From Paenibacillus tianmuensis (GTDB lineage Bacteria > Bacillota > Bacilli > Paenibacillales > NBRC-103111), in NCBI RefSeq assembly GCF_900100345.1, contig NZ_FMTT01000017.1, forward strand, positions 1 through 64,000: a DNA stretch of 64,000 nucleotides. The letters run 5' to 3'. A program made the position numbers and the translations under genes. This document shows positions 56,320 to 64,000 of this stretch, in pieces; the first letter of the stretch is position 1, and every line of letters begins with the position of its first letter. The notes below the pieces were generated by a model, which saw only the letters and a list, made by a program, of their open reading frames with translations, was not told where the DNA came from and ran no database searches.

Positions 56320-58029
56320 ATGAATACGGGGAAGCATGTACAGGAGCAATATGAGCTTTGGTTGAAGGATCCGGCAATTGACGAGGGCACCAAAGAAGAG
56401 CTTCGACAAATTGCAGGGGATCCCAAAGAAATCGAGGATCGGTTTTACCGCGATCTGGAATTTGGAACCGGGGGCCTGCGCGGCGTCATTGGGGCCGGTA
56501 CGAACCGGATCAATGCTTATACCGTAGCCCGTGCTACCCAAGGGCTCGCGCAGTTCATGCTTGCTTCCGGCAACACATCGCTTTCCGCGGTCATTGCCTA
56601 CGATTCCCGGAACCAGTCGCCCGAATTTGCGCTTGAAGCCGCTAAGGTGCTGGCAGGTAACGGAATTAAAGCGTATGTGTTCGAATCGCTTCGTCCGACG
56701 CCGGAGCTCTCGTTTGCCGTCCGGTATTTGAAGGCCGACGCCGGCATCGTTATCACGGCGAGCCACAATCCGCCCGAATATAATGGATACAAAGTATACG
56801 GAAACGATGGCGGACAGCTTGTTCCGGAGCAAGCTGAGCAAGTCATCGCTGAGATCCGCAAAGTGCAGTCGTTTGCCGACGTAAAAAGAAAGTCGCGTGC
56901 AGAGGCCGAAGGCGCCGGATTGCTGCAATGGGTCGGCGAGGCGGTGGATGCCGAATACATTCGTGCGGTCACGGCCATCAGCCGCAACCCGGAGCTGGTG
57001 AAGCAGACGAGCGATAACTTCCGCATCGTGTTCACACCGCTGCATGGAGCGGGCAATTTATCCGTTCGCGCGGCATTGGCCGGCATCGGCTTCGATCAGG
57101 TGCAGGTGGTTGCCGAGCAGGAACAGCCGGACGCCAACTTCTCTACAGTCAAGTCGCCGAATCCGGAGGAACGGGAAGCATTCGCTTTGGCGATTAACGA
57201 AGCCAAGAGAACGAACGCCGACATCATTATCGGAACAGACCCGGATTGCGACCGGATGGGCGCGGTCGTAAAAGATGCGAACGGCGAATATTTCGTGCTG
57301 ACGGGCAATCAGTCCGGCGCGATTATGGTCGATTATCTGCTCAGCAGCCGCAAAGAGCGCGGCGAGCTCCCGGCCAACGGAGTCGTGATCAAAACGATCG
57401 TCACCAGCGAGATGGGTGCGGTCATTGCCGAGCATTATGGGGCTAAAGTATTGAACACGCTGACGGGCTTCAAATATATCGGCGAAAAAATGACACAGTT
57501 CGAGCGGACCGGCGAAGCCGAGTTTTTGTTCGGCTACGAAGAAAGCTACGGATATCTCGCCGGCAACTATGCGCGCGATAAGGATGCGGTGATCGCGTCG
57601 ATGCTGATCTGCGAAGCCGCAGCTTATTACAAAAGTCAGGGCAAAACCTTGTACGATGTCCTGCAGGAACTGTATGCGCGTCACGGCTACTTTCTGGAAA
57701 AGCTCGAATCGCGCACGCTCAAAGGCAAGGACGGCGTCGAGAAAATTCAAAGCATCATGAGTGATTGGCGCAGTACCCCGCCGGAAAAGCTTAACGGATT
57801 GCGGGTCGTTAAGGTTGAGGACTTCTCTCAAGGATTGTACGGACTTCCGTCGGAAAACGTCCTTAAATATACGCTTGAAGACGATTCTTGGTTTTGCCTC
57901 CGCCCATCGGGCACGGAGCCGAAGATCAAAGTATACTTTGCCGTTCGAGGCATCTCCGCGCAGGCCGCTTCCGAAGCGATCGAACAACTGGTGCAGACTG
58001 TTATGTCCCGCGTGGACAATCACAACTAA
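56320..58029 (+). CDS. pgcA: Phosphoglucomutase / phosphomannomutase (PgcA type)
   Basis: 569-residue alpha-D-phosphohexomutase that interconverts glucose 6-phosphate and glucose 1-phosphate, feeding UDP-glucose for glycolipids and wall glycans. Active phosphoserine in ITASHNPPEYNGYKVYG, metal loop GTDPDCDRMG, sugar loop FGYEESYGYL and phosphate-binding RPSGTEPKIKVYF. AGAGGAGATGGG precedes ATG 56320. Four domains of normal length. First of a row with the DUF5693 protein, csaB and tagO. Confidence 0.95.
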   Translation: MNTGKHVQEQYELWLKDPAIDEGTKEELRQIAGDPKEIEDRFYRDLEFGTGGLRGVIGAGTNRINAYTVARATQGLAQFMLASGNTSLSAVIAYDSRNQSPEFALEAAKVLAGNGIKAYVFESLRPTPELSFAVRYLKADAGIVITASHNPPEYNGYKVYGNDGGQLVPEQAEQVIAEIRKVQSFADVKRKSRAEAEGAGLLQWVGEAVDAEYIRAVTAISRNPELVKQTSDNFRIVFTPLHGAGNLSVRAALAGIGFDQVQVVAEQEQPDANFSTVKSPNPEEREAFALAINEAKRTNADIIIGTDPDCDRMGAVVKDANGEYFVLTGNQSGAIMVDYLLSSRKERGELPANGVVIKTIVTSEMGAVIAEHYGAKVLNTLTGFKYIGEKMTQFERTGEAEFLFGYEESYGYLAGNYARDKDAVIASMLICEAAAYYKSQGKTLYDVLQELYARHGYFLEKLESRTLKGKDGVEKIQSIMSDWRSTPPEKLNGLRVVKVEDFSQGLYGLPSENVLKYTLEDDSWFCLRPSGTEPKIKVYFAVRGISAQAASEAIEQLVQTVMSRVDNHN

Positions 58030-58044
58030 CTTTGGGAGTGGGCC

Positions 58045-60108
58045 GTGTTGAAGGGAACGTACATGAAATGGAACCAACGAGCGCTTAAATGGTTGTGGTG
58101 GCTGGTTATCCTTGGGATGCTGGCTTCCATCCCCGTAGCGTTCGAGCGGAATGAAACGGAGCAGAAAACGGGACGAAAGGTCGAGTTCGTCTTCGATTAC
58201 CGCAATTTGCTGGAAATATCCGATTTGCAAACGGACCCCCGCAAATTCGTATTGGAGCAGTTGGACGAGATGAAGCAGCATGGCATTCAGTCCATGGCTG
58301 TCTATGAAGCGACTCTCAACGAACTGAAGCTGGGCCGTCGCATCGAGCTGTTTACATCGCATGAAGCGTCCGCTTTGACCCAGACGCCCATTTCGCCGAA
58401 TGAAAACTTTACGTATCTTTTGTTTGCCGAAAAAGAATCCGAGCAGCAGCTTCAGCCGATAATTCAAAAGGCGTTTGCCGAGTTGAATGTCAAAACAAGA
58501 GCATGGAACTACAAAAATCAGCCGGGCATGATCATCGAGATGGCGATGGAAGATGCGCTTTTGAAAACGATGGACCCGGACCCGATCACATTGCAGCTGC
58601 TTAAGGAAAAAGGGTATACGATTGTCATCCGGTTATCCAACCGCCGAGCTTTCAATGAGGCCCGCATCGATGAACTGTTGGGAAGACTGCATACTCTTGG
58701 GATTAAGCGAATGATTATCGATGGCGAAACCGTGCCCGGTTTCGTGAGCGATAAAGATTTGCACAATCTCGACTTGATGGCTGAGCTTATGAAAAAGCAC
58801 CAAATTGGTTTGGCTTCGACCGAAGCCTTGTACCAGAAGACGCCGCCGCGCGGCTTCAACAACATCGCGAAGAAGATCGATTACAACGTGGTTCGTCTTC
58901 ACCCGCTTACGGAATCCGACTCCCAGAAGCTGATGGAGAACATTACTCCCGAGGAGCTGAAGGGCCGCATTCAGGATTACGCGGACCGGTTTTTGCTGGC
59001 GGTGAAGGACCGCAACATCCGGATGATCTTCCTGCATGCCAAAGCGGTAAAGAGTACGGACAAAGGGAAAATCTTACATCCGCTCGATTCGATTTACTTG
59101 ACGTTGAAGGGGCCGGACGGGGCTATTTCTCAGATTCATAAGGTAGGCTATCTAAGCGGGCCGGCCACGGCGTTTGTACCGGTGCATTCAGGCTGGCAGC
59201 CGGTCGCCAAGGCACTGTTGTCGATTGGAGCCATCGCTTTAATTGCGCTGACGATCTCTTACTTCGTCCCTGAGCTTGCGCTAGCTGTCTTTTTGCTCGG
59301 ATTGGTTGGCTCTGCAGGGATGTATGTCTGGAACAACAGTTTATTTTCCCAAGCGTTGGCACTTGGCGCAGGAACCTGCGCGCCGACTCTCGCCATGATG
59401 TTTGCTATCCGAACGGCGCGGAATAAGCTAAACCGCACGGGTGAAAAAAGATGGATGTTTGCTGCGGTACTTCTTCTGAGGACCACTCTTCTCTCGTTAA
59501 TCGGTGCTCTATTTATCGTAGGGCTGCTGAATCAAATCACGTATTCTTTGGTACTGGAACAATTCCGCGGCGTCGGCATCCTGCATGCGGCTCCGATCGC
59601 ACTAACAGTTCTGTACTGGCTGCTGTTCAGCGACGATACTTCTTACCGGGATAAGATGCGGCGAGTTCAAGGCTCCCTTCACGCGAATATTCGTGTTATA
59701 TGGGTCATTGTTGCCGTAGTCGTTGCGGCAGCAGGCTTTTACTACATTTCGCGTACCGGCAACGAGGGACAGGCATCGTCATTAGAGCGCTATTTCCGAT
59801 CCTTCCTAGAAAATACGCTCGGTGTGCGGCCGCGGACGAAGGAGTTTTTGATCTCCCATCCTTTGTTCCTGCTGGGAGCGTACTTGTGCTATAAGTACCG
59901 CAGCGCGCTTTTGCTTGTTCTGATCGGCGTGATCGGTCAAGCTTCGGTCGTAGATACGTTCGCGCATCTGCATACCCCGCTCGTCATCTCGTCGATTCGT
60001 GTCGTCTACGGTTTGGCTTTCGGCCTGTTGATCGGAGCCGTCTTGATTGTGGTCTGGGAAATTATCGCAAGGAGTTGGCAGCGTTGGGTACCCCGGTTAA
60101 GCGAATAG
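58045..60108 (+). CDS. DUF5693-type polytopic membrane protein
   Basis: 687 residues. An N-terminal helix (WLWWLVILGMLASIPVAF) precedes a large external domain of about 340 residues (VEFVFDYRNLLEISDLQ to GPDGAISQIHKVGYLSGP), whose alternating strands and helices suggest a barrel-like fold. About eight to nine membrane helices fill the C-terminal half. The arrangement matches DUF5693 proteins found next to csaB; function unknown, perhaps in wall-polymer assembly. Start uncertain: GTG 58045 (GGGAG at 58034-58038) or ATG 58063. Its end overlaps csaB by 25 bases. Confidence 0.85.
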   Translation: MLKGTYMKWNQRALKWLWWLVILGMLASIPVAFERNETEQKTGRKVEFVFDYRNLLEISDLQTDPRKFVLEQLDEMKQHGIQSMAVYEATLNELKLGRRIELFTSHEASALTQTPISPNENFTYLLFAEKESEQQLQPIIQKAFAELNVKTRAWNYKNQPGMIIEMAMEDALLKTMDPDPITLQLLKEKGYTIVIRLSNRRAFNEARIDELLGRLHTLGIKRMIIDGETVPGFVSDKDLHNLDLMAELMKKHQIGLASTEALYQKTPPRGFNNIAKKIDYNVVRLHPLTESDSQKLMENITPEELKGRIQDYADRFLLAVKDRNIRMIFLHAKAVKSTDKGKILHPLDSIYLTLKGPDGAISQIHKVGYLSGPATAFVPVHSGWQPVAKALLSIGAIALIALTISYFVPELALAVFLLGLVGSAGMYVWNNSLFSQALALGAGTCAPTLAMMFAIRTARNKLNRTGEKRWMFAAVLLLRTTLLSLIGALFIVGLLNQITYSLVLEQFRGVGILHAAPIALTVLYWLLFSDDTSYRDKMRRVQGSLHANIRVIWVIVAVVVAAAGFYYISRTGNEGQASSLERYFRSFLENTLGVRPRTKEFLISHPLFLLGAYLCYKYRSALLLVLIGVIGQASVVDTFAHLHTPLVISSIRVVYGLAFGLLIGAVLIVVWEIIARSWQRWVPRLSE

Positions 60109-61211
60109 TATTGTCCGGTTACTACGGATTCCATAACAGCGGCGACGAGGCCGTACTGCAATCGATTCTGCTGGCTTTGAAGGAACAAGGGGAACGACAG
60201 GGCGTAACATTCGTCCCTGTCGTTCTGTCCATAAACCCGGAGGAAACGGCTCGGACCTACGGCGTAGAAGCCGCTCACCGAATGCGCCCCGCCGAAGTAT
60301 GGCGGACGCTGCGTGGAGCCGACGGACTTATAAGCGGAGGCGGCAGTTTGCTGCAGGATGAAACGGGAACGAAAACGATCCCATACTACATTGCCATTAT
60401 CCGGATTGCCCAATGGCTTCGAAAGCCCGTATTTATTTATTCTCAAGGCATCGGTCCGGTACACCGGCCGTTTTTCTACGGATGGATTCGTTCTGCCTTC
60501 AATCGATGCGCGTTTATTTCGGTCAGAGATGACGAATCGAAAGCACTGCTGGGACGAATGGGTGTTCCTGCAGACCGGGTTGAAGTGGTGCCGGACCCGG
60601 TAATGGGGTTATCGCTTCGCGAACAACGCTCCCCCCAAAGCGATACGCTTAATACGAAGGCTGTTATTGGCGTTTCCGTCCGATTCTGGAACGAAGACCG
60701 CTCGGAGTTAAAGGCTGTTGCTGATGCGCTTAAGCTGGTATTGGAGAAATCAGATGCGCACATTCGTTTCCTGCCGTTTCATTTGCCATCGGACGAGCAA
60801 GCTTCCTTGTATGTGATGGAACATATGGGGGAACTCTACAAAGAGCGAATGAGTATGGCGCCTCCGATTGACCATCCGCAGGATATGCTGGCAGAGGTTG
60901 CTTCTTGCCAGATGTTGGTCGGAATGCGTCTCCACTCCTTGATTTATGCGGCCGGTCAATTCGTTCCTATGGTTGGATTATCGTATGATCCGAAGATCGA
61001 TCAATTTTTGAACCGGCTCGGGATCAAAGCCGCTTGCAGTACCCAGAAGCCTGATGCGAACGCGCTGGCCGAAGAGACCTTGCGGGCATGGAACGGCGTG
61101 GAAGCATGGAAGCGGGAGAAACAGCCGGCCATCGAGCGGCTGAAAGTCGAAGCCGGGCGCCCGGCGGAACGAATCGCTTTTTATTTTGCCAATCAACTTA
61201 AAGGGAATTAA
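60084..61211 (+). CDS. csaB: Polysaccharide pyruvyl transferase CsaB
   Basis: 375-residue enzyme adding a 4,6-pyruvyl ketal to the secondary cell wall polymer, the group that SLH domains bind (known for Bacillus anthracis and Paenibacillus). Family features: GYYGFHNSGDEAVLQSIL at the N-terminus, ISGGGSLLQDETG, FIYSQGIGPV, and the C-terminal VGMRLHSLIYAAGQFVPMVGLSYDPKIDQFL. TTG 60084 is chosen, nine bases after AAGGAG (60069-60074); TTG 60075 touches that site. Overlap with the upstream membrane-protein gene implies coupling. Confidence 0.95.
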   Translation: MGTPVKRIVLSGYYGFHNSGDEAVLQSILLALKEQGERQGVTFVPVVLSINPEETARTYGVEAAHRMRPAEVWRTLRGADGLISGGGSLLQDETGTKTIPYYIAIIRIAQWLRKPVFIYSQGIGPVHRPFFYGWIRSAFNRCAFISVRDDESKALLGRMGVPADRVEVVPDPVMGLSLREQRSPQSDTLNTKAVIGVSVRFWNEDRSELKAVADALKLVLEKSDAHIRFLPFHLPSDEQASLYVMEHMGELYKERMSMAPPIDHPQDMLAEVASCQMLVGMRLHSLIYAAGQFVPMVGLSYDPKIDQFLNRLGIKAACSTQKPDANALAEETLRAWNGVEAWKREKQPAIERLKVEAGRPAERIAFYFANQLKGN

Positions 61212-61369
61212 ATCGTTATGCAATAAAAGTGTGCTTATTTTGCCGTAATTCGCAGTGAGAGTGAATCGTAGAGAGGAAAATGTGCGGAAACCTGAAAATA
61301 TCTATGAAAATAACCTGAAAGCCGCCCAAATTGCCTAAATTCATGATGGTATTTCGGAAGCCGTCAAGG

Positions 61370-61375
61370 TATAAT
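61370..61375 (+). promoter_or_regulatory. tagO promoter -10 element
   Basis: TATAAT at 61370-61375 in the 202-base csaB-tagO spacer. No good -35 at normal distance. Nothing else recognisable in this spacer. Confidence 0.45.
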
Positions 61376-61413
61376 TTGAAGTGTTTGGGGGTTTGTCATA
61401 GAAAAAAGGGGCT

Positions 61414-62544
61414 GTGAAAACACACATGAACTTGTTATACGGTATCGGCTTTGTTGCTGCTTTACTGATCGCATTGCTGATGACACCGCTTGTAAAACGC
61501 TTTGCTTTTTGGGTTGGTGCCGTGGATGCGCCGAATCATCGCAAAGTACATAGCCGGATCATGCCGCGACTCGGCGGGCTAGCTATTTTTATTGCATTCA
61601 TCGCAGCTTATTTCGTTGTTTCTCCTGCTATAAATACATTAAAAACGGACGTTGTTTTCGGCCTTTTGGTAGGTGGGACGATCGTCGTATTGATCGGCGC
61701 ACTGGACGATCGGTTCGACCTGTCACCCAAAATCAAATTGCTCGGTCAAATTTTGGCTGCTAGTGTGGTGGTCTATTCCGGAGTTGTGATCGATCTGGTT
61801 AACCTGCCCTTTGGCGACGGGGCCGTTTCTTTAACATGGCTTGCTGTTCCGCTAACGATCTTCTGGATCGTAGGTGTGACCAACGCCATTAACCTGATTG
61901 ACGGATTGGACGGTTTGTCCGCCGGGGTATCGGGGATTGCAACGACGACGATTCTGGTATTGGCCCTGATGATGGGGAACGTTACCGTTGCATTGCTGTG
62001 TGTCTTACTGCTCGGCTCGATCGCCGGATTTTTGTTCTACAATTTTCATCCGGCCAAAATTTTTATGGGCGACTCAGGAGCTCTGTTTCTCGGGTTTTGT
62101 CTGGCTACGCTATCCGTGCTCGGATTTAAGCAGGCGACCGTCGTATCCTTGCTGGTACCCGTCATGATCTTAGGGGTCCCGTTGTCCGATACGTTCTTCG
62201 CCATTATTCGCCGGTGGGTTAATAACTTGCCGATCTCGGTTGCGGATAAAAGCCACTTGCATCACTGCTTGCTTCAACTTGGCTTCAGCCACCGGACAAC
62301 GGTGCTCATTATATACGGTATCGCCGTATTTTTCGGCTCTTCCGCCGTGCTGCTTTCCTTCATGTCGGAGCAGGACGCGTTATGGGGCGCCGTGCTTTTG
62401 ATTGCCATTCTGCTCTTTGTGCTGGTGCTTGGCGCGGAAGCGATCGGCATCGTCAGCAAAACGAAAAAGCCGGTGCTTCGGTTTTTGAATAAAGTCCGCG
62501 TAAAAACAATGCAGCTTAGTGCCCGTTCCCGGATATCAAAATGA
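61414..62544 (+). CDS. tagO: Undecaprenyl-phosphate GlcNAc-1-phosphate transferase (TagO/WecA family)
   Basis: Starts wall polymer synthesis by linking GlcNAc-1-P to undecaprenyl phosphate at the inner membrane. 376 residues, about 11 helices, with the family motifs GALDDRFDLSPKIKLLGQ, NAINLIDGLDGL, KIFMGDSGALFLG and the His-rich loop DKSHLHHCLLQLG. Start GTG 61414 (AAAAGGGG just ahead) or ATG 61426. It lies between csaB and a long secreted protein; with csaB and the 2-epimerase it could begin the pyruvylated polymer. Confidence 0.95.
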   Translation: MKTHMNLLYGIGFVAALLIALLMTPLVKRFAFWVGAVDAPNHRKVHSRIMPRLGGLAIFIAFIAAYFVVSPAINTLKTDVVFGLLVGGTIVVLIGALDDRFDLSPKIKLLGQILAASVVVYSGVVIDLVNLPFGDGAVSLTWLAVPLTIFWIVGVTNAINLIDGLDGLSAGVSGIATTTILVLALMMGNVTVALLCVLLLGSIAGFLFYNFHPAKIFMGDSGALFLGFCLATLSVLGFKQATVVSLLVPVMILGVPLSDTFFAIIRRWVNNLPISVADKSHLHHCLLQLGFSHRTTVLIIYGIAVFFGSSAVLLSFMSEQDALWGAVLLIAILLFVLVLGAEAIGIVSKTKKPVLRFLNKVRVKTMQLSARSRISK

Positions 62545-62561
62545 TGATCTTGCATCGCTGG

Positions 62562-62597
62562 AAATCCCAGACCTTAATCGGTTTGGGATTTTTTTGT
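62562..62597 (+). terminator. tagO terminator
   Basis: AAATCCCAGACC-TTAATC-GGTTTGGGATTT followed by TTTTGTTG. Confidence 0.92.
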
Positions 62598-62724
62598 TGC
62601 GCTTCTTGCAAATTCCCCTAAAAAAACGATGCCATTCGGCCGATATGTAAAGTACAACTATTTTTTTGGCGAATGATGTCAAATCTTTGCCGGTTTCAGA
62701 CGGGGGAGGTTGTTTTTAACCGGA

Positions 62725-62753
62725 TTGCTTTGAATCGTTAATTTGCCTACACT
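62725..62753 (+). promoter_or_regulatory. Promoter of the secreted surface protein gene
   Basis: TTGCTT (62725-62730), 17 bp, TACACT (62748-62753), about 25 bases before the start codon. Confidence 0.55.
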
Positions 62754-62778
62754 TCTATTACATAAGGAGGTACTTCTC

Positions 62779-64000
62779 TTGAAACGACTCACCAATCGTA
62801 CCGTCAGCTTCGCGATCATCGTTGCCCTGCTGGTGTCGATGATCGTACCGTTCTCCGCGATGGCCGCGGGCGGTTCGCTGATGAAAGTCAAAGGATACAG
62901 TACGACAGCGGCAACCCCAACTCCGGTCACCAGCGAGACGGTTAATATTTCCGTCGAAATCGATAATATCGACGATGCTCAAATCTCTTCTATTTATTAT
63001 GAGATTGAGAACGTGACGACCAGCCCCGGAAGCCCGGTAGAAAACAAATCCAACAAGGGCATGAAAACTGGCCCGTACGAAGTGACCTTCAATAGCGTCA
63101 AGCTGTCCGAAGGGACCAACAAAATTACGTTTTTCATGGGAGACGTCAGCAAGATTTCTTCTCAGCCTGCCTACCTGACATTTACGCCGACAACGAACAT
63201 TACAGACATGAAGTTTAACGAAGTACCGATCGAAGATGGCAAAATGTATCCGAAGGACCCGATGCAAACGGCGTACGTGATTACTGGTAAATCGCCGAAC
63301 GCGACGACGATTCAAGGTTACTTGCTCGGTCAAGCCAATCCGATCACGGCGTTCCGCAGCAATAATGGCGACTTTACGTTTATTCCGAACCGGAATACGG
63401 ATTTCAACATGCAAGCCGGGGACAACATTTTTAAAATTGTCGCCAGCAACAACACGAATACGTACAACACGACTAAAAAATTCATTTTCAACAACGGTAA
63501 ACCGTTTTTATTTGACGGCGCACTAAATACGGGAACCAGTCCACCACAGAAACTGATTAATGATCCGTTTCCGCAATTGAATCAAACGACGGCTAACCTT
63601 ACGGGTAAAATGAAGGTCGATCTGGTCCCGGGCTCTTCTACGGTTACGCAGTATGTGTATGCAGATATCACCGTAGTAGGCGGGAGCCAGTTAAACAAAC
63701 GGGTATATTTCTCGGGAACCACACCGGCGCCGCTTGCCGAAATCCCGGCAGAGTCGACCTCGACTTATAAGGTATTTGATCTGGGTTCTTTTCCGCTGGC
63801 TTTTCCGACGAACCGGAATCAGACGCTTATCGTGACGTTCTATACAGGCAGCGGCTTGGTAGGTCAAGCGCCACAGCAGACGTTTACGTTCAATTATTTT
63901 GATCCGAATGCACCTTATGTAACTAAAGTAACTAAGGATCTTGGTAAAGATTCTGTAACGGGTCAGCCTGTCGAAGTGGCTCTTAACGAGAACGGGGATA
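62779..64000 (+). CDS. Large secreted surface protein, 5' part (runs off the window)
   Basis: Open frame of 407 codons from TTG 62779 to the window end, with AAGGAGG (62763-62769) ahead. The signal peptide is SFAIIVALLVSMIVPFSAMA, with cleavage after AMA or AMAAG. The mature part is Thr/Asn/Ser-rich and consists of beta-strand segments (VNISVEIDNIDDAQISSIYY, FTFIPNRNTDFNMQAGDNIF, VYADITVVGGSQLNK), like bacterial Ig-type or S-layer-associated domains, without Cys. No SLH repeat is visible yet; it may lie in the missing C-terminus. Position after csaB and tagO supports a cell-surface role. Confidence 0.85.
   Translation, partial: MKRLTNRTVSFAIIVALLVSMIVPFSAMAAGGSLMKVKGYSTTAATPTPVTSETVNISVEIDNIDDAQISSIYYEIENVTTSPGSPVENKSNKGMKTGPYEVTFNSVKLSEGTNKITFFMGDVSKISSQPAYLTFTPTTNITDMKFNEVPIEDGKMYPKDPMQTAYVITGKSPNATTIQGYLLGQANPITAFRSNNGDFTFIPNRNTDFNMQAGDNIFKIVASNNTNTYNTTKKFIFNNGKPFLFDGALNTGTSPPQKLINDPFPQLNQTTANLTGKMKVDLVPGSSTVTQYVYADITVVGGSQLNKRVYFSGTTPAPLAEIPAESTSTYKVFDLGSFPLAFPTNRNQTLIVTFYTGSGLVGQAPQQTFTFNYFDPNAPYVTKVTKDLGKDSVTGQPVEVALNENGD

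Overview
The window reads as the core chromosome of an endospore-forming, S-layer-bearing Firmicute, most likely Paenibacillus or a close relative. The evidence is the sporulation gene set (spoIIR, spoIID, spoIIQ, spoIIID, sspP-like), the Bacillus-type gene order in several blocks, SLH domains together with csaB, strong Shine-Dalgarno sites with frequent TTG/GTG starts, and moderately high GC. No phage, insertion sequence or CRISPR array was found, so most of the interest lies in regulatory RNA, replication-linked sites and small genes.

Layout. 0-6.4 kb: the end of an rRNA operon (23S tail, 5S), then guaB-dacA-pdxS-pdxT-serS and tRNA-Ser, the same order as next to the B. subtilis origin. 6.5-12.8 kb: three small genes ending in an sspP-like spore-protein gene, methionine aminopeptidase, tRNA-Arg, an ECF sigma/anti-sigma/membrane-protein operon, a GNAT acetyltransferase, tRNA-Pro and tadA. 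12.8-14.8 kb: a DnaA-box cluster, then a c-di-GMP-I riboswitch in front of a PilZ-domain gene, and an N-acetylmuramoyl-L-alanine amidase.

14.9-26.4 kb: ychF, prfA-prmC, spoIIR (sigma-F-like promoter), tsaC/ywlC, mntP, ywlE, a ZTP riboswitch leading rpiB-ywlG-glyA, a parS-like site, upp and a UDP-GlcNAc 2-epimerase. 26.5-34.2 kb: the complete F1Fo ATP synthase operon (atpZ-I-B-E-F-H-A-G-D-C), with a tandem array of about 41 bp hairpin repeats between atpG and atpD and one more copy before atpC. 34.3-44.7 kb: an 11-gene nuo operon (A,B,C,D,H,I,J,K,L,M,N) without the NADH-oxidising EFG module.

44.8-55 kb: an SLH-anchored subtilisin-like protease, then ywzB-murA-spoIID-spoIIQ-spoIIID-mbl-flhO-flhP, syntenic with B. 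subtilis and covering cell wall synthesis, mother-cell and forespore development, and two flagellar rod-type genes. 55-64 kb: a CDP-alcohol phosphatidyltransferase, fabZ, phosphoglucomutase, a large DUF5693-type membrane protein, csaB (wall-polymer pyruvylation), tagO (wall-polymer initiation) and the 5' part of a long secreted protein that runs off the window. csaB, tagO, the 2-epimerase and the SLH protease fit one theme: a pyruvylated secondary cell wall polymer that holds SLH proteins at the surface.

The most notable observations are the hairpin array in the atp operon, the c-di-GMP riboswitch controlling a PilZ receptor gene, the near-consensus parS site, the DnaA-box cluster upstream of tadA, an ECF sigma gene whose ribosome-binding site points to an ATT start, a SpoIIQ with an intact LytM metal site, and two structured intergenic elements that I cannot assign.
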